A stretch of DNA of 64,000 nt from Vibrio aerogenes (GCF_024346755.1 NZ_AP024861.1:1054001-1118000); one strand, 5' to 3'; positions 27,727 through 36,570 are shown, counted from the first letter of the stretch. Program-made: numbers and translations. Notes: generated from the sequence alone by a model not told the origin.

Positions 27727-28251
27727 TCCTCAAACCCCCTCAAAATGCGTCATTATCACCCAGGTGACCTCAGGATACATGTTCAGCGAGAGTTGATTGT
27801 CTTCTGACCAAGGCACGCCTTCTATATAAGAAAAGAGGGAGCACATAGCGATTCTGCGTTAAAAATCAGTGACACAGAGCAGGTATCAATCAATCTTGCC
27901 CTTCGGGAGCGTATCAACAGGTCCATTTCTGCGTTAAATCACTTCGAAAGGCGGGGCATTCCTTCAGTTCTTTTCCCTGAACAGGGCCCGTTGATGACGC
28001 TCTGTATCTTGAAGTGATTGGTGAATCAATGCTTTATCTGACGATAGTCTGGGTGTGAATTTACTTTTATTTGTTATTTTATTTTTTTTGATTTGCTTGT
28101 CTGTTTTGTTGATTTTTCCTTAATTTTACATCGATGTGACAATTTTAATTATATGGTGGATGTAAAATAGAGCATGAGTTGTTATCGATGAATCTTCCAT
28201 AATGAAAATGTGGGTGTTTATCTCTGAGTCGCTTTTTATATAGAATGTAAA
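27727..28251. other. Non-coding stretch with possible degraded element
   Basis: No frame here looks like a gene. The first ~300 bp are clearly more GC-rich than the AT-rich DNA that follows and contain TTCTGCGTTAAA twice (about 27852 and 27928). A short frame reading VDDALYLEVIGESML occurs at about 27991-28035, after an in-frame stop. This could be an eroded mobile element, but I do not recognise it. The right part must contain the promoter of the first candidate small RNA. Confidence 0.3.
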
Positions 28252-28372
28252 TTGAAGAGTATAGTCTGCTTCAGTAGATTGAACTCTTCAACCAGAGTAT
28301 TTCTTTAACTTGTTATTATTTTATTTAATTTGTTCATTTTTTTGTTTAGCCGGCTTTAAGCCGGTTTTTTTT
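28252..28372 (+). ncRNA. Candidate small RNA, copy 1
   Basis: A possible -10 (TATAGAAT at about 28239-28246) is followed by a hairpin with perfect 9-bp arms (TTGAAGAGT / ACTCTTCAA). Next comes an AU-rich single-stranded region containing AGAGTATTTCTTTAACTTG, then a GC terminator stem (CCGGCT / AGCCGG) with T8. AGAGTATTTCTTTAACTTGTT recurs in a second, similarly built unit 510 bp downstream, each followed by a GCCGGC-type terminator. This layout is typical of Hfq-binding sRNAs. Identity and targets unknown; I do not match it to a named Vibrio sRNA. Confidence 0.45.
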
Positions 28373-28756
28373 ATGTATCTGAAATATCCATTATATGGAA
28401 AATAATAATGTGTAATTAAAATCATTCTTTATATTTATGAGTTAAATATTGACATTAAATTTGCTTGTATATGTAAAATAGGTCAGAAATTATGTGTTTA
28501 TCAGCCAGGATTTGGTCTGAAGTTGTTTGCTATTGTTTGCGTGTTAAACTTAATGAAATAACCTAATTTATTGTTTTTGTTGGTTTTTATTTTTTTATTG
28601 TGAATGTGAGTAGGCTATTTTTAATAGATTGTTAATTATTTAAAAGAGCATACGGTTGCGTGTGTTTTATATTAATAATTAAATATTAATTTATGAGACT
28701 TGTCCCATAAAAATAAAAAGGCAATATATTTTGTTTTTTTTCATGTATATTAGGTG
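28373..28756. other. AT-rich spacer between the two candidate small RNAs
   Basis: Very AT-rich, with no credible open frame or ribosome site. It presumably carries the promoter of the second candidate RNA (a TATATT at about 28747). Confidence 0.3.
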
Positions 28757-28895
28757 GCGAATGAGGTTGGCAATGTCTCTTTTGTTGCGTTGTTTAATTT
28801 CATTCAGAGTATTTCTTTAACTTGTTATTTTGTTTATTTATTATGTTTTTTATTTCACATAAATTTATGGGCCGGCATTATGCCGGCTTTTTTTA
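28757..28895 (+). ncRNA. Candidate small RNA, copy 2
   Basis: Contains CAGAGTATTTCTTTAACTTG at about 28805, identical to copy 1, then an AU-rich stretch and a strong terminator GCCGGCA-TTA-TGCCGGC followed by T7 (28871-28894). The 5' half differs from copy 1 (GAGGTTGGCAATGTCTC region), as in paralogous sRNA pairs that share one seed or Hfq site. The 5' end is only a guess from a TATATT element. Detection as a transcript would be needed. Confidence 0.45.
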
Positions 28896-29308
28896 TGATG
28901 TGAATATTTTTCATGATCTGGTTATGTTCTGTTTTTTTAATTGACTTAAATATTTTATGATATCCTTGAAGTGTTTTTGGATTGTTTGGTGATGGTTTTT
29001 CTATGGTGATGTGATTTATTTTAAATTGTTTGTTATTTTTTGTTTTAATATTTTTTGTTATTCGAGTTTTAAACAAAAAGTATCATTATTTGCAGGTTTT
29101 GGTGTGAATCTGATACTTTCTGTTTAACATAGCGTTCCCGGAATTGGTTAATATATACCCGGTATTCTCTTTCTCTGAACTGCTTTTGTCGGTGACAGGC
29201 TGCACAGAGGTCACTCAGAAACAGAGATGCAATACAGAGTGAACCATTTACAACAGATGGGGCCGGTGTTGTTAAAGTATACTCACCGTTGTTCCCGGGA
29301 GTTTTGAG
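28896..29308. other. Leader region before the PEBP-family gene
   Basis: AT-rich at first; a minus-strand 73-codon frame of Lys/Asn/Ile-rich composition is not believable as a gene. Arms AAAGTATCA (29077) and TGATACTTT (29111) form a perfect 9-bp inverted repeat with a 25-nt loop. The last 150 bp, with normal composition, must hold the promoter of the PEBP-AraC pair. Confidence 0.3.
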
Positions 29309-29851
29309 ATGAAATTTAAGATATCTTTGTTATTCACCGGATTGTTGACAGTCAGCGCGGGTATACATGCGCTAGAACTGTCCAGTCCGGATATTCAGGA
29401 AGGTGAGCATTTATCTTCATCGTTGTTCTTTAACGGGTTTGGCTGCTCAGGAAAAAATATCTCTCCCCGTTTAAGCTGGCGTGACATTCCTGCAGAGACA
29501 AAAAGTTTTGCCGTGACTGTTTATGATCCGGATGCGCCAACAGAAAGTGGCTGGTGGCACTGGAGTGTGATAAATATCCCGGCAGGTGTTCATACTTTAA
29601 AAAGCGGACAGTCGATCGCGGCTGTTGGCGGCAAAGAGATCAGAAACGATTTTGGACAAACAGCTTTTGGAGGCGCATGTCCTCCTCCCGGTCATGGGAT
29701 GCACCGCTACCAGTTTACTGTCTGGGCGCTTCCGTATAAAAAAATGCCGGTGCCGGATTCAGCTTCCGCGGCATTGGTCGGATACATGCTGAATCAGGAT
29801 GCAATTGCCCAATCCCGTATTACGGCAACAGCGATGAGAAAACAAAAATGA
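29309..29851 (+). CDS. YbhB/YbcL-family (PEBP, Raf-kinase-inhibitor-like) exported protein
   Basis: Protein of 180 residues with a clean signal peptide (MKFKISLLFTGLLTVSAGIHA, cut before LELSS), so periplasmic. The PEBP fold motifs are visible: SPRLSWRDIPAETKSF, VYDPDAPTESGWWHW and GHGMHRYQFTVWAL. The bacterial family binds small anions or phospholipid head groups, but its physiological role is unclear. The stop overlaps the next start by four bases (ATGA), coupling it to an AraC-type regulator. Confidence 0.88.
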   Translation: MKFKISLLFTGLLTVSAGIHALELSSPDIQEGEHLSSSLFFNGFGCSGKNISPRLSWRDIPAETKSFAVTVYDPDAPTESGWWHWSVINIPAGVHTLKSGQSIAAVGGKEIRNDFGQTAFGGACPPPGHGMHRYQFTVWALPYKKMPVPDSASAALVGYMLNQDAIAQSRITATAMRKQK

Positions 29852-30651
29852 GTCAGCAGAGTGTGACAGATGAGCCTTTATTCACAATCAACCATATTTT
29901 GAGTGTCAGGCCACAAAAACTGAGTAATATGACGATTCTGTCTCCCTCTGTTATCTGGATCCGGGCTGGTTATAAAAAGCTTCTCAACCATCAGAGATCT
30001 CAGGCGCTGGATGAGCAGTCTTTGCTGCTGGTGCGCAGTCATGAGCGATTAACTTTTGAAAATCAGCCCGGACAGTCAGCGTTTCGCTCCTGCCAGATCT
30101 GTTTTCACCATTACCCTGATGCCGGACTGCTGGCCTACAGCCAGACACAGAGTACAGGCGAGCGGGCTATTTTTAAGCTGACACCAGATCTGCGTCAGGC
30201 GCTTGAGGTTTTATCGGTTCTTGATCACCGCCTGATGACGCATGCGGTACAACGTCACTGGCTGGATGGTTTCTATCAGCTGCTGGCAGAAAGAGGCATG
30301 CTGCATCATTTATTCGGTCCAACAGGAAAATCGTTACGTGAGAAGTTGAGTGACTATTTTACACCGGCACCGGGGAAGTCTTATAAGCTGGATTACGTCT
30401 GTACGGAGCTGGGAATGAGTCGCTCAACACTCATCCGCCGTTTACACCAGGAAAACACCAGTTTCAGGGAAGTACTGCATGATGTGAGAATGAATCACGC
30501 CATTGATCTGATTCAGCAAGGTCAACATCATGCTCCGGAAGTTGCGCTGGCTTGTGGTTATCAGTCACCTCAGCGGTTCCGGCAGCGTTTCAAAGCACAG
30601 TTTGATGTGAGTTTCCGCCAATATGTGAAAACGTTGTCGGTTACTCCCTGA
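29848..30651 (+). CDS. AraC-family transcriptional regulator
   Basis: Regulator of 267 residues. The N-terminal ~165 residues are an unassigned sensor domain. The C-terminal ~100 residues are the AraC double helix-turn-helix: LDYVCTELGMSRSTLIRRLH and ALACGYQSPQRFRQRFKAQF, the latter matching the GYxxxxxFxRxFK signature. It is translationally coupled to the PEBP-family gene, so the two probably act in one response. Signal and targets unknown. Confidence 0.88.
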   Translation: MSQQSVTDEPLFTINHILSVRPQKLSNMTILSPSVIWIRAGYKKLLNHQRSQALDEQSLLLVRSHERLTFENQPGQSAFRSCQICFHHYPDAGLLAYSQTQSTGERAIFKLTPDLRQALEVLSVLDHRLMTHAVQRHWLDGFYQLLAERGMLHHLFGPTGKSLREKLSDYFTPAPGKSYKLDYVCTELGMSRSTLIRRLHQENTSFREVLHDVRMNHAIDLIQQGQHHAPEVALACGYQSPQRFRQRFKAQFDVSFRQYVKTLSVTP

Positions 30652-30724
30652 AGCCTGAGATCATTCATGCAGTGACGACGCAGCATACTGTGAGATATTG
30701 TATCGGACGTCTGGATCATCAGAC

Positions 30725-31408
30725 TCAGCTGCTTCTGGCTGTGAGTAAACAGGCTGAACGCATTGCATATAACCCAATGCCAATCCAGATCAAAATAAAG
30801 AGAAAAGCAGGGAATCCGGTGAGCCGGCTTAAAGTGATGTGATCCCCCGAGCTATGAACAGACCATAGATACGAAGGTGAATAGATCGCATTCAGCATGA
30901 CGTAAATTCCCAGAAAACGCAGCAGATAGGTCCCCGGTTTTCCGAGAAACCAGCATGAGACAAAAACGCCGATAATATAGAGCAGAACAATTGCCGTTGC
31001 CGGACCGTCCACATACAAAAAGAAAAAGACACAAAACAGAATCAGCACAAGTTTGCTTATCTTAGCAGCATAAAGACTGCTGGCGTAAAGCAGATAACCA
31101 AACAAAGATGCGCCGGGATAACCGGCAAATGCAATCAAAAATCGCTCTGATTTATACCCGCTTCCCATTGAGACTGATGACAGCACATATCCTTCGCGCC
31201 ATTCGAGATGCAGACTACTGAGCCGGTTCCCGGTCAACAGGGTCACCAACCCGTGAGAGGCTTCATGAAAAAACACTTCAACCGACTTAAACAGGTAGAT
31301 CAGAAATGCAGAATGACTCAGGTAATGGATCCACAGAGCCAGACCCGTAAAAATCAGGAAAATCCACAGATTACTACCTGCACGGGAGATTAAATTATTA
31401 AAGGCCAT
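30725..31408 (-). CDS. M50-like integral membrane metallopeptidase family protein
   Basis: Protein of 227 residues with about six hydrophobic helices. Near residue 45 there is VEVFFHEASHGLVTLLTGNR, which contains HEASH, an HExxH zinc motif inside a membrane helix as in M50B-type proteins. A matching second zinc-ligand motif is not obvious, so proteolytic activity is not certain. The ATG follows GAGGGG. It is convergent with the AraC gene and is not in an operon. Confidence 0.65.
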   Translation of the reverse strand: MAFNNLISRAGSNLWIFLIFTGLALWIHYLSHSAFLIYLFKSVEVFFHEASHGLVTLLTGNRLSSLHLEWREGYVLSSVSMGSGYKSERFLIAFAGYPGASLFGYLLYASSLYAAKISKLVLILFCVFFFLYVDGPATAIVLLYIIGVFVSCWFLGKPGTYLLRFLGIYVMLNAIYSPSYLWSVHSSGDHITLSRLTGFPAFLFILIWIGIGLYAMRSACLLTARSS

Positions 31409-32043
31409 GATCCCCTCAAATAGCCGTTGTCTGTACTCATATATGGGTATATTTCATTTAAGAACTGAATCATAACAAAATAAAATCCGGATTTGCATTC
31501 CCTCTGAAAGTCGCCTGTCAGCAGACGTTCAATTATCTTCATTGTCAGTATTTGTCAGTATTTGTCAGTATTTGTCAGTATTTGTCAGTGTTTTTGCGGG
31601 AACTATTTGAAAAGCTGAATTTTATTTTGAACTGACTGTATCCTGTTTCTGATTCTCTCCTGGGTTTTCACAAAGGCAAGTAAAGAAATCTAATCACAGG
31701 CGTGAAAATATGAAATCCAGACATTTGTCATGGTTGACACAGAGATGTATGAATGGAAACCGGTGAGAACGACAGCGTTAAAATTGTCATGAATATAATG
31801 TTATTTATATCAAAATGCTGTTTCATTTTCAATCAGCGCGCTCCTGCCTTGTTAACTGTTACGATAAAATTACTGTAAAGTTATGAAAATAAAGCTGTTT
31901 TATTGAGTTCATGAATTATATCAATTAGCGTAATCTCTGTCTGAATTCCCATAGGTATATCCTGCAACGAACGATTGCCGTCATACCATTTGTTTTGTAT
32001 TCAGACGCCTCCCTTCGTCTTCCGGAAGTTTAAGGACGCCACT
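31409..32043. other. Intergenic region with 10-bp repeat array
   Basis: Carries the promoter of the M50-like gene (leftward) and of the MFS gene (rightward). The clear structure is a 5-unit array at 31541-31590. Around 31790-31930 the DNA is AT-rich and promoter-like but without a convincing -35/-10 pair. No gene seen. Confidence 0.35.
31541..31590. repeat. Five tandem 10-bp units TTTGTCAGTA
   Basis: Five consecutive units (first ATTGTCAGTA, last TTTGTCAGTG), with a period of one helical turn. It could be a phased binding array or simple slippage product; it lies about 450 bp upstream of the MFS gene and 130 bp upstream of the M50-like gene. Confidence 0.75.
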
Positions 32044-33300
32044 GTGAATACGCGAAAAATGTTTAATAATCCTTTACAAGTTCTCTCCCGGCCTGATTTC
32101 AGGTATTACTGGATTGGATTTTGTATTTCAGTTATCGGGACATGGATGCAAAGAATCGCCCAGCCCTGGCTGGCATATGAAATGACCGATTCGCCTTTTT
32201 TACTCAGTATCGTGGGTGTGGCTCAAACGGCACCCGTCTTTGTTTTATGCCTGTTTTCCGGCGTGATTGTGGATCGTTTTCCCAAGAAACTGATCTTATT
32301 GATCACTCAGTCCGTCGCCTTTGTTGTGACATTAGTTATGGCGGTTTTAATTTGGGCTGATGTCATCCAGTACTGGCATATTGTTGCGGGTGCTTTGATT
32401 CTGGGAATCACAAATAGTATCGACATGCCGGCAAGACAATCTTTTTATATTGAACTGGTCGAAAAAGAACTACTGGTCAATGCGATTGCGTTGTGTTCTT
32501 CCGCATTTAATATTGCCCGCATTATTGGCCCTTTGATTGCCGGCCTGATCATGGTTTATACGACAACCGGAATTTGTTTTTTCGCGAATGCCCTCAGTTA
32601 TGCGCTGATGTTTATTTGTCTGCTGATGATTCATCCCCGCCCGGTTCACCGGAAAAAAAATAAACAGCGGGAAACCATGTTTAGTCAGATATATGCCGGC
32701 TTGCAGCATATCCGTGAAAATCAGATCCTGTCTGTCACGATGCTTGGTGTCGGGATTGTGGGGATCTTTGCTTTTAATTTTACAGTGTTACTCCCGGTTC
32801 TGGTTAAAACGATATTCCATGCGGATGCAAGAAACTTTAGTTATCTGATGTCTTTCATGGGCGTTGGTTCGTTTTGTGGTGCGTTGATAGTGGCTTCGAC
32901 CGGGAAAGATGGCCCTAAAGCTTACACGCAAACCGTGATTCCGTTTTTACTGGGATGCACTCTTTTTTTCACCGGGATGCTGAATCACATGTATCTGCTG
33001 TGTGGCATCATGATGATCAGTGGTTTACTCACGGTATTGTTCTCATCCAGTGCGAATTCGATGGTACAGCTTCATTTATCTGAAGAGTTCCGGGGGCGGG
33101 TAATGAGTATCTATATTCTGGTTTTCAATGGTGCTTCGGCCATTGGCAACTTTGTTGCAGGTGTAGTGATGGCGCATTATGACGCTCAGGTGGCTTATAT
33201 GATTTGCGGTGGCGCTGTTGTTGTTTTAATGGCAGGTGTTCAGTTATTGAGAAGAAGGATATTCAGCCCGGTGCAATGGATAAAAACCGGACAGAAATGA
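32044..33300 (+). CDS. MFS transporter (MFS_3 / enterobactin-exporter-like)
   Basis: Twelve-helix major facilitator of 418 residues in the group that includes EntS. N-terminal signature SRPDFRYYWIGFCISVIGTWMQRIAQPWLAYEMT; the loop GVIVDRFPKKLIL after helix 2 is the MFS A-motif, and EEFRGRVMSIYI is the equivalent C-half motif. Substrate unknown. The start chosen is GTG with AAGGA seven bases upstream; an upstream TTG frame and a downstream ATG (MFNNPLQ) are alternatives. The 3' end contains an inverted repeat that acts as terminator for the opposite gene. Confidence 0.85.
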   Translation: MNTRKMFNNPLQVLSRPDFRYYWIGFCISVIGTWMQRIAQPWLAYEMTDSPFLLSIVGVAQTAPVFVLCLFSGVIVDRFPKKLILLITQSVAFVVTLVMAVLIWADVIQYWHIVAGALILGITNSIDMPARQSFYIELVEKELLVNAIALCSSAFNIARIIGPLIAGLIMVYTTTGICFFANALSYALMFICLLMIHPRPVHRKKNKQRETMFSQIYAGLQHIRENQILSVTMLGVGIVGIFAFNFTVLLPVLVKTIFHADARNFSYLMSFMGVGSFCGALIVASTGKDGPKAYTQTVIPFLLGCTLFFTGMLNHMYLLCGIMMISGLLTVLFSSSANSMVQLHLSEEFRGRVMSIYILVFNGASAIGNFVAGVVMAHYDAQVAYMICGGAVVVLMAGVQLLRRRIFSPVQWIKTGQK

Positions 33301-33310
33301 CTCTGTCCGG
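33282..33310 (-). terminator. Terminator of the outer-membrane barrel gene, inside the MFS 3' end
   Basis: CCGGACAGA and TCTGTCCGG are perfect 9-bp arms with a 6-nt loop. Read on the minus strand the stem is followed by TTTTTATCC, a proper U tract. It overlaps the last codons and stop of the MFS gene and lies 15 bp past the barrel gene stop. Confidence 0.75.
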
Positions 33311-33324
33311 AGAATGCTGATTGA

Positions 33325-33870
33325 TCAGAAATTCATTCTTAAGCCAATGTTATAGACGTCTGTTTCTTCATCAAAGGCTTCATACCTGACTTCAGTTGAT
33401 ATCCTGTCTGTGAGTTTAAATCCAAGTCCGGCACCAAATGTAAAGTCAGAACCGTCAGCTGAGGCTTCAAAGGTTCCACTACCGTAATTGACACTTCCTT
33501 TCAGATCCAGGTAAGAAATTGCTGGTGTTGCAAAGATGTAAAACTGGTTAGTGAGATCCATTTCTGTTCTCAAAGCAAACGAGCTGAAGCTTGAAACTTC
33601 GAAATCCATCGATGTGCCGGCAGCGTTATATTCATCTGAACCGATTCCCTGACCAAAGCGGACTTCAGGGGTAAGACGAAACACTTTTCCATAGTACATT
33701 GGGTATCCGACTGTTAAAGCCGCCACATTCATACTGATTGTTTGACCGTCTCCGTCGCCGATCTGGATGTTCAAATAATCTGCTCCGGCAACCAGATGAC
33801 CGGAAGAGGCAGCTGATGCCATCAATGGTGCTGCTGTCAGCAGTGCGGCCGTTATTATTTTTTTTACCAT
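33325..33870 (-). CDS. Outer-membrane beta-barrel protein
   Basis: Exported protein of 181 residues: signal peptide MVKKIITAALLTAAPLMASA, then alternating amphipathic strands and a C-terminal YNIGLRMNF ending in Phe, the signature for BAM-dependent insertion. Size and strand pattern suit an eight-stranded OmpA/OmpW-like barrel. The ATG follows AAAGGA; upstream in-frame codons lack a ribosome site. Function unknown. Confidence 0.8.
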   Translation of the reverse strand: MVKKIITAALLTAAPLMASAASSGHLVAGADYLNIQIGDGDGQTISMNVAALTVGYPMYYGKVFRLTPEVRFGQGIGSDEYNAAGTSMDFEVSSFSSFALRTEMDLTNQFYIFATPAISYLDLKGSVNYGSGTFEASADGSDFTFGAGLGFKLTDRISTEVRYEAFDEETDVYNIGLRMNF

Positions 33871-34162
33871 TATTATTTTTCCTTTGTTGTTTACAGTGAT
33901 GTACTTGTTCCTCATACAGGCTCTGGGCCGGTTTTATCACTGATATTTATACATACCTAGAGAAACAGAAAATATTATGAACAATGTTTTCTATTCTCGT
34001 GTATGTTAAAAAACATTATTCAAAATATCAATATACAATTGACTGATTTGTGAAATATCTTCTGCATTTTTAGGTAGTTAAGGAAGCAGGGCAGCGCTGA
34101 AAAAGAGTACGCAGCTGACAACTTGTCATGAAAGGCGGGGAATAAGGATAAATTATCCAGAG

Positions 34163-34203
34163 AAAAAACGCCGGAGCCCATTTTTATACTATGAGATCCG
34201 GCG
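34163..34203 (-). terminator. Terminator after the DUF3316-like gene
   Basis: CGCCGGA and TCCGGCG form a 7-bp stem over a 21-nt loop; on the minus strand it runs into T6. It lies 46 bp past the DUF3316-like stop. The rest of the 379-bp gap (33871-34249) is the promoter side of the barrel gene, with no further gene. Confidence 0.7.
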
Positions 34204-34249
34204 GAAGGATGTTATAAGACGCAACTGACTACAATGATTTTCATGAACT

Positions 34250-34594
34250 TTAGTTATTGTTGTTGTCATGCGCTTTATAGTGATAGCTGACTTCAACAGT
34301 CGCACGGTATTTTACCTGTTCGGGTGCAACGGCGACGGTTTTCAGAGCGACATCTGACTTATCAATAATAATATTTCTGACCTGACTCTCCGGAGTTGCT
34401 GCCAGCTTCATTTTCAGTTTTGACTGAGACATATGGTGAAGCTGATTAATGTAGCTGAATCCGGCCTGTAGCGCTTCCTGCTGAGACTGATAGTCACCCA
34501 CGTGTTTGTGTGTCACATCATGATAAGTTTGTGTACTGGCGAAGGCACTGGTGCTGATTATCAATGAAGCTGCAATAATTGATATATTTTTCAT
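34250..34594 (-). CDS. Small exported protein, DUF3316-like
   Basis: Protein of 114 residues with signal peptide MKNISIIAASLIISTSAFA. The mature part has the YHDVTHKHVGDYQSQQEALQ... pattern (Tyr-rich start, QxxALQAGFSY helix) and a final strand EVSYHYKAH, resembling DUF3316 proteins of vibrios. Biological role unknown. The ATG follows AGAGAGAGT; 19 upstream in-frame residues are discounted. Single gene with its own terminator. Confidence 0.65.
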   Translation of the reverse strand: MKNISIIAASLIISTSAFASTQTYHDVTHKHVGDYQSQQEALQAGFSYINQLHHMSQSKLKMKLAATPESQVRNIIIDKSDVALKTVAVAPEQVKYRATVEVSYHYKAHDNNNN

Positions 34595-34795
34595 AACTTT
34601 ACTCTCTCTTTTATTCTTCTCGTTCATTGCTGTCCGGTTTCCCCGATACATATGAGGATCCCTTACAGAGGAAATGTTGCCGGGCCATTGCTGTGATGTT
34701 TGGTGACCCTGTGAGAATTAATATATGCCTGACAGCGTTGAAGATAAATTGCAGTTTCGTTTATGAATAATAAATGTATTGTTGTTAATCATATC

Positions 34796-34830
34796 AAAAC
34801 CGGGGCAACACTCATTGTGTTGCCCCGGTT
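34796..34830 (-). terminator. Terminator of the tryptophanase operon
   Basis: AACCGGGGCAACAC and GTGTTGCCCCGGTT are perfect 14-bp arms around a 5-nt loop, followed on the minus strand by TTTT. It lies 30 bp after the tnaA stop, so no tnaB permease gene is cotranscribed here. Confidence 0.88.
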
Positions 34831-34860
34831 ATTCAGTCAGATCATATTGTCGGAGTGGGT

Positions 34861-36288
34861 TCAGCCATTCGTATCTGTTTCTGTCAGTCTGGCTGTAAAG
34901 TGGCGGAGTACATCAGGCTCGTAGGTAAAAGTCAGTCCTTTGATTTTCGGAGCATTTTCTTTCACGTGACTAAAAGCTTCAATGATGAAATCCATATGTG
35001 TTTGCGTGTAGGTTGCACGGGGAATTGTCAGGCGGAGTAATTCAGCCGGACAAGGTAGTTGCTGTCCTGTTTGTGGATCGCGTCCTAACAGCAGGGAGCC
35101 GATTTCAACCGCCCGGATACCGGCCACTTTGTAGAGTTCACAAGCCAGCGCATGCGCAGGAAACTGACTTGCCGGGATGTGCGGTAATAACTTCCCGGCG
35201 TCGACAAATGCAGCATGCCCTCCTGCTTGTTGGCAACAGACACCGATTTGTTCCAGACCTTCCACCAGATACCGAACCTGACTAATCCGGTAGGCCAGCC
35301 AGTCCTGACGCATTCCATCATATAACCCGACGGCAAGGCGCTCCATGGCTCCGCCTTCCAGTCCACCGTAGGTCGGGAAACCTTCCTGAACCACGCACAA
35401 AGTCCGGCATTCCTGATAGACATCAGCCATCGACTCATCCTTAAAACAGAGCAGGCCGCCCATTTGTACCATCGCGTCTTTTTTGGCTGACATCGCCAGT
35501 CCGTCTGCATACTGATACATTTCACGGGTGATAGATTCAATACTCTGATCCTGATAGCCGGATTCCCGCTGTTGAATGAAGTAAGCATTTTCGGCAAAAC
35601 GGGCCGAATCCATAATGACCGGAATCTCGTATTTACGGGCGATGTTATACACCGCCTTCATATTTGCGATAGAAACCGGCTGGCCTCCAGCTGAATTACA
35701 AGTAATCGTGTTGACGATATACGGGACGTTTTCCGCTCCGGCAGCAATGATGGCTGTTTCCAGTTTATCGGTATCGAAGTTTCCTTTGAAATCACTATCT
35801 ACTGAGGTATTGAAGGCATCGTTGCTGTGCACATTTTGGATCCGGCAACCATTAATTTGAGTATGGCCCTGAGTAGTATCGAAAAAGTAGTTGGAAAGGG
35901 CTACCATTTTTGAGCGATCCAATCCCTTTTCTTTTTCGCGCTTTTTAATCAGAACCGGAATGTAGAGCTGTTCTGCGCCGCGTCCCTGATGTGTCGGAAT
36001 CGTCAGTGCATATCCGAAGATATCTTTCACGGCATCAGCCAGCGCATAAAAGCTGCGGCTGCCACTGTAGGCTTCATCTCCCCGGAACATGGCAGCCTGC
36101 ATATTTTGTGTGATTGAGCCGGTACCACTGTCTGTCAGCAGATCAATAAACACATCGTCACTATCGAGAAGAAAAGGGTTCATTCCGGCTTTGATTATCG
36201 CCTGTTCCCGGTATTGCCGGGTGGTTCGTTTGACGGGCTCCACGACCCGGATACGAAATGGTTCTGGCAGGTGTTTAAAGTTTTCCAT
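34861..36288 (-). CDS. tnaA: Tryptophanase TnaA
   Basis: PLP enzyme splitting tryptophan to indole, pyruvate and ammonia. The product is 475 residues (E. coli 471) with near-identical blocks: [51 protein letters not shown], and the PLP-lysine segment [14 protein letters not shown]. Tyrosine phenol-lyase is the close alternative, but the overall match is to tryptophanase, and the TnaC leader upstream settles it. The start is the ATG at MENF; the frame runs 126 bp further upstream through the attenuator region. Regulation: tryptophan-induced antitermination through TnaC, plus a candidate CRP site. Indole is a signal in many vibrios. Confidence 0.96.
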   Translation of the reverse strand: MENFKHLPEPFRIRVVEPVKRTTRQYREQAIIKAGMNPFLLDSDDVFIDLLTDSGTGSITQNMQAAMFRGDEAYSGSRSFYALADAVKDIFGYALTIPTHQGRGAEQLYIPVLIKKREKEKGLDRSKMVALSNYFFDTTQGHTQINGCRIQNVHSNDAFNTSVDSDFKGNFDTDKLETAIIAAGAENVPYIVNTITCNSAGGQPVSIANMKAVYNIARKYEIPVIMDSARFAENAYFIQQRESGYQDQSIESITREMYQYADGLAMSAKKDAMVQMGGLLCFKDESMADVYQECRTLCVVQEGFPTYGGLEGGAMERLAVGLYDGMRQDWLAYRISQVRYLVEGLEQIGVCCQQAGGHAAFVDAGKLLPHIPASQFPAHALACELYKVAGIRAVEIGSLLLGRDPQTGQQLPCPAELLRLTIPRATYTQTHMDFIIEAFSHVKENAPKIKGLTFTYEPDVLRHFTARLTETDTNG

Positions 36289-36495
36289 GGTATTTTCCTG
36301 AATTTCTTTATCTGTTCGGTCATCGGTTGAAACAGACCCTGGAATCATTGCTGCACGAGGAAGACACACAAGTGGTGCCGGGGGTCTGGCAGAATGACTG
36401 AAATCAGTACGCAAAAGACAGCAAAAATCGGTTTGAAACCGGATAAGAACAGCGTGGTGCGTACCGATAAGCCCGAAAAGGGCAGAAAGACAGGG

Positions 36496-36570
36496 TTATT
36501 GAGCAGGAAAGAAGAAGGCGATTTTATAGTCGAGCGTAATCCAGTGCCGGGATATATTGAGCAGTGCCAT
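36496..36570 (-). CDS. tnaC: Tryptophanase leader peptide TnaC
   Basis: A 24-codon frame 207 bp upstream of tnaA, translated by hand: MALLNISRHWITLDYKIAFF followed by FPAQ and stop. Trp10, Asp14 and Pro22 keep exactly the W-x3-D-x7-P spacing of E. coli TnaC (Trp12, Asp16, Pro24), the residues that sense free tryptophan in the ribosome. A GGGGG ribosome site precedes the ATG. Unlike E. coli, where Pro is the last residue, two residues follow Pro, as recalled for the Proteus leader. When tryptophan stalls the ribosome here, Rho cannot stop transcription before tnaA. Confidence 0.85.
   Translation of the reverse strand: MALLNISRHWITLDYKIAFFFPAQ

Noticed and set aside
28855..29076. 73-codon minus-strand frame in the gene desert
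   Set aside because: Lys/Asn/Ile-rich translation of AT-rich DNA, overlapping a terminator; no ribosome site.
31541..31590. CRISPR array
   Set aside because: Units are directly adjacent 10-mers with no spacers and no cas genes nearby.
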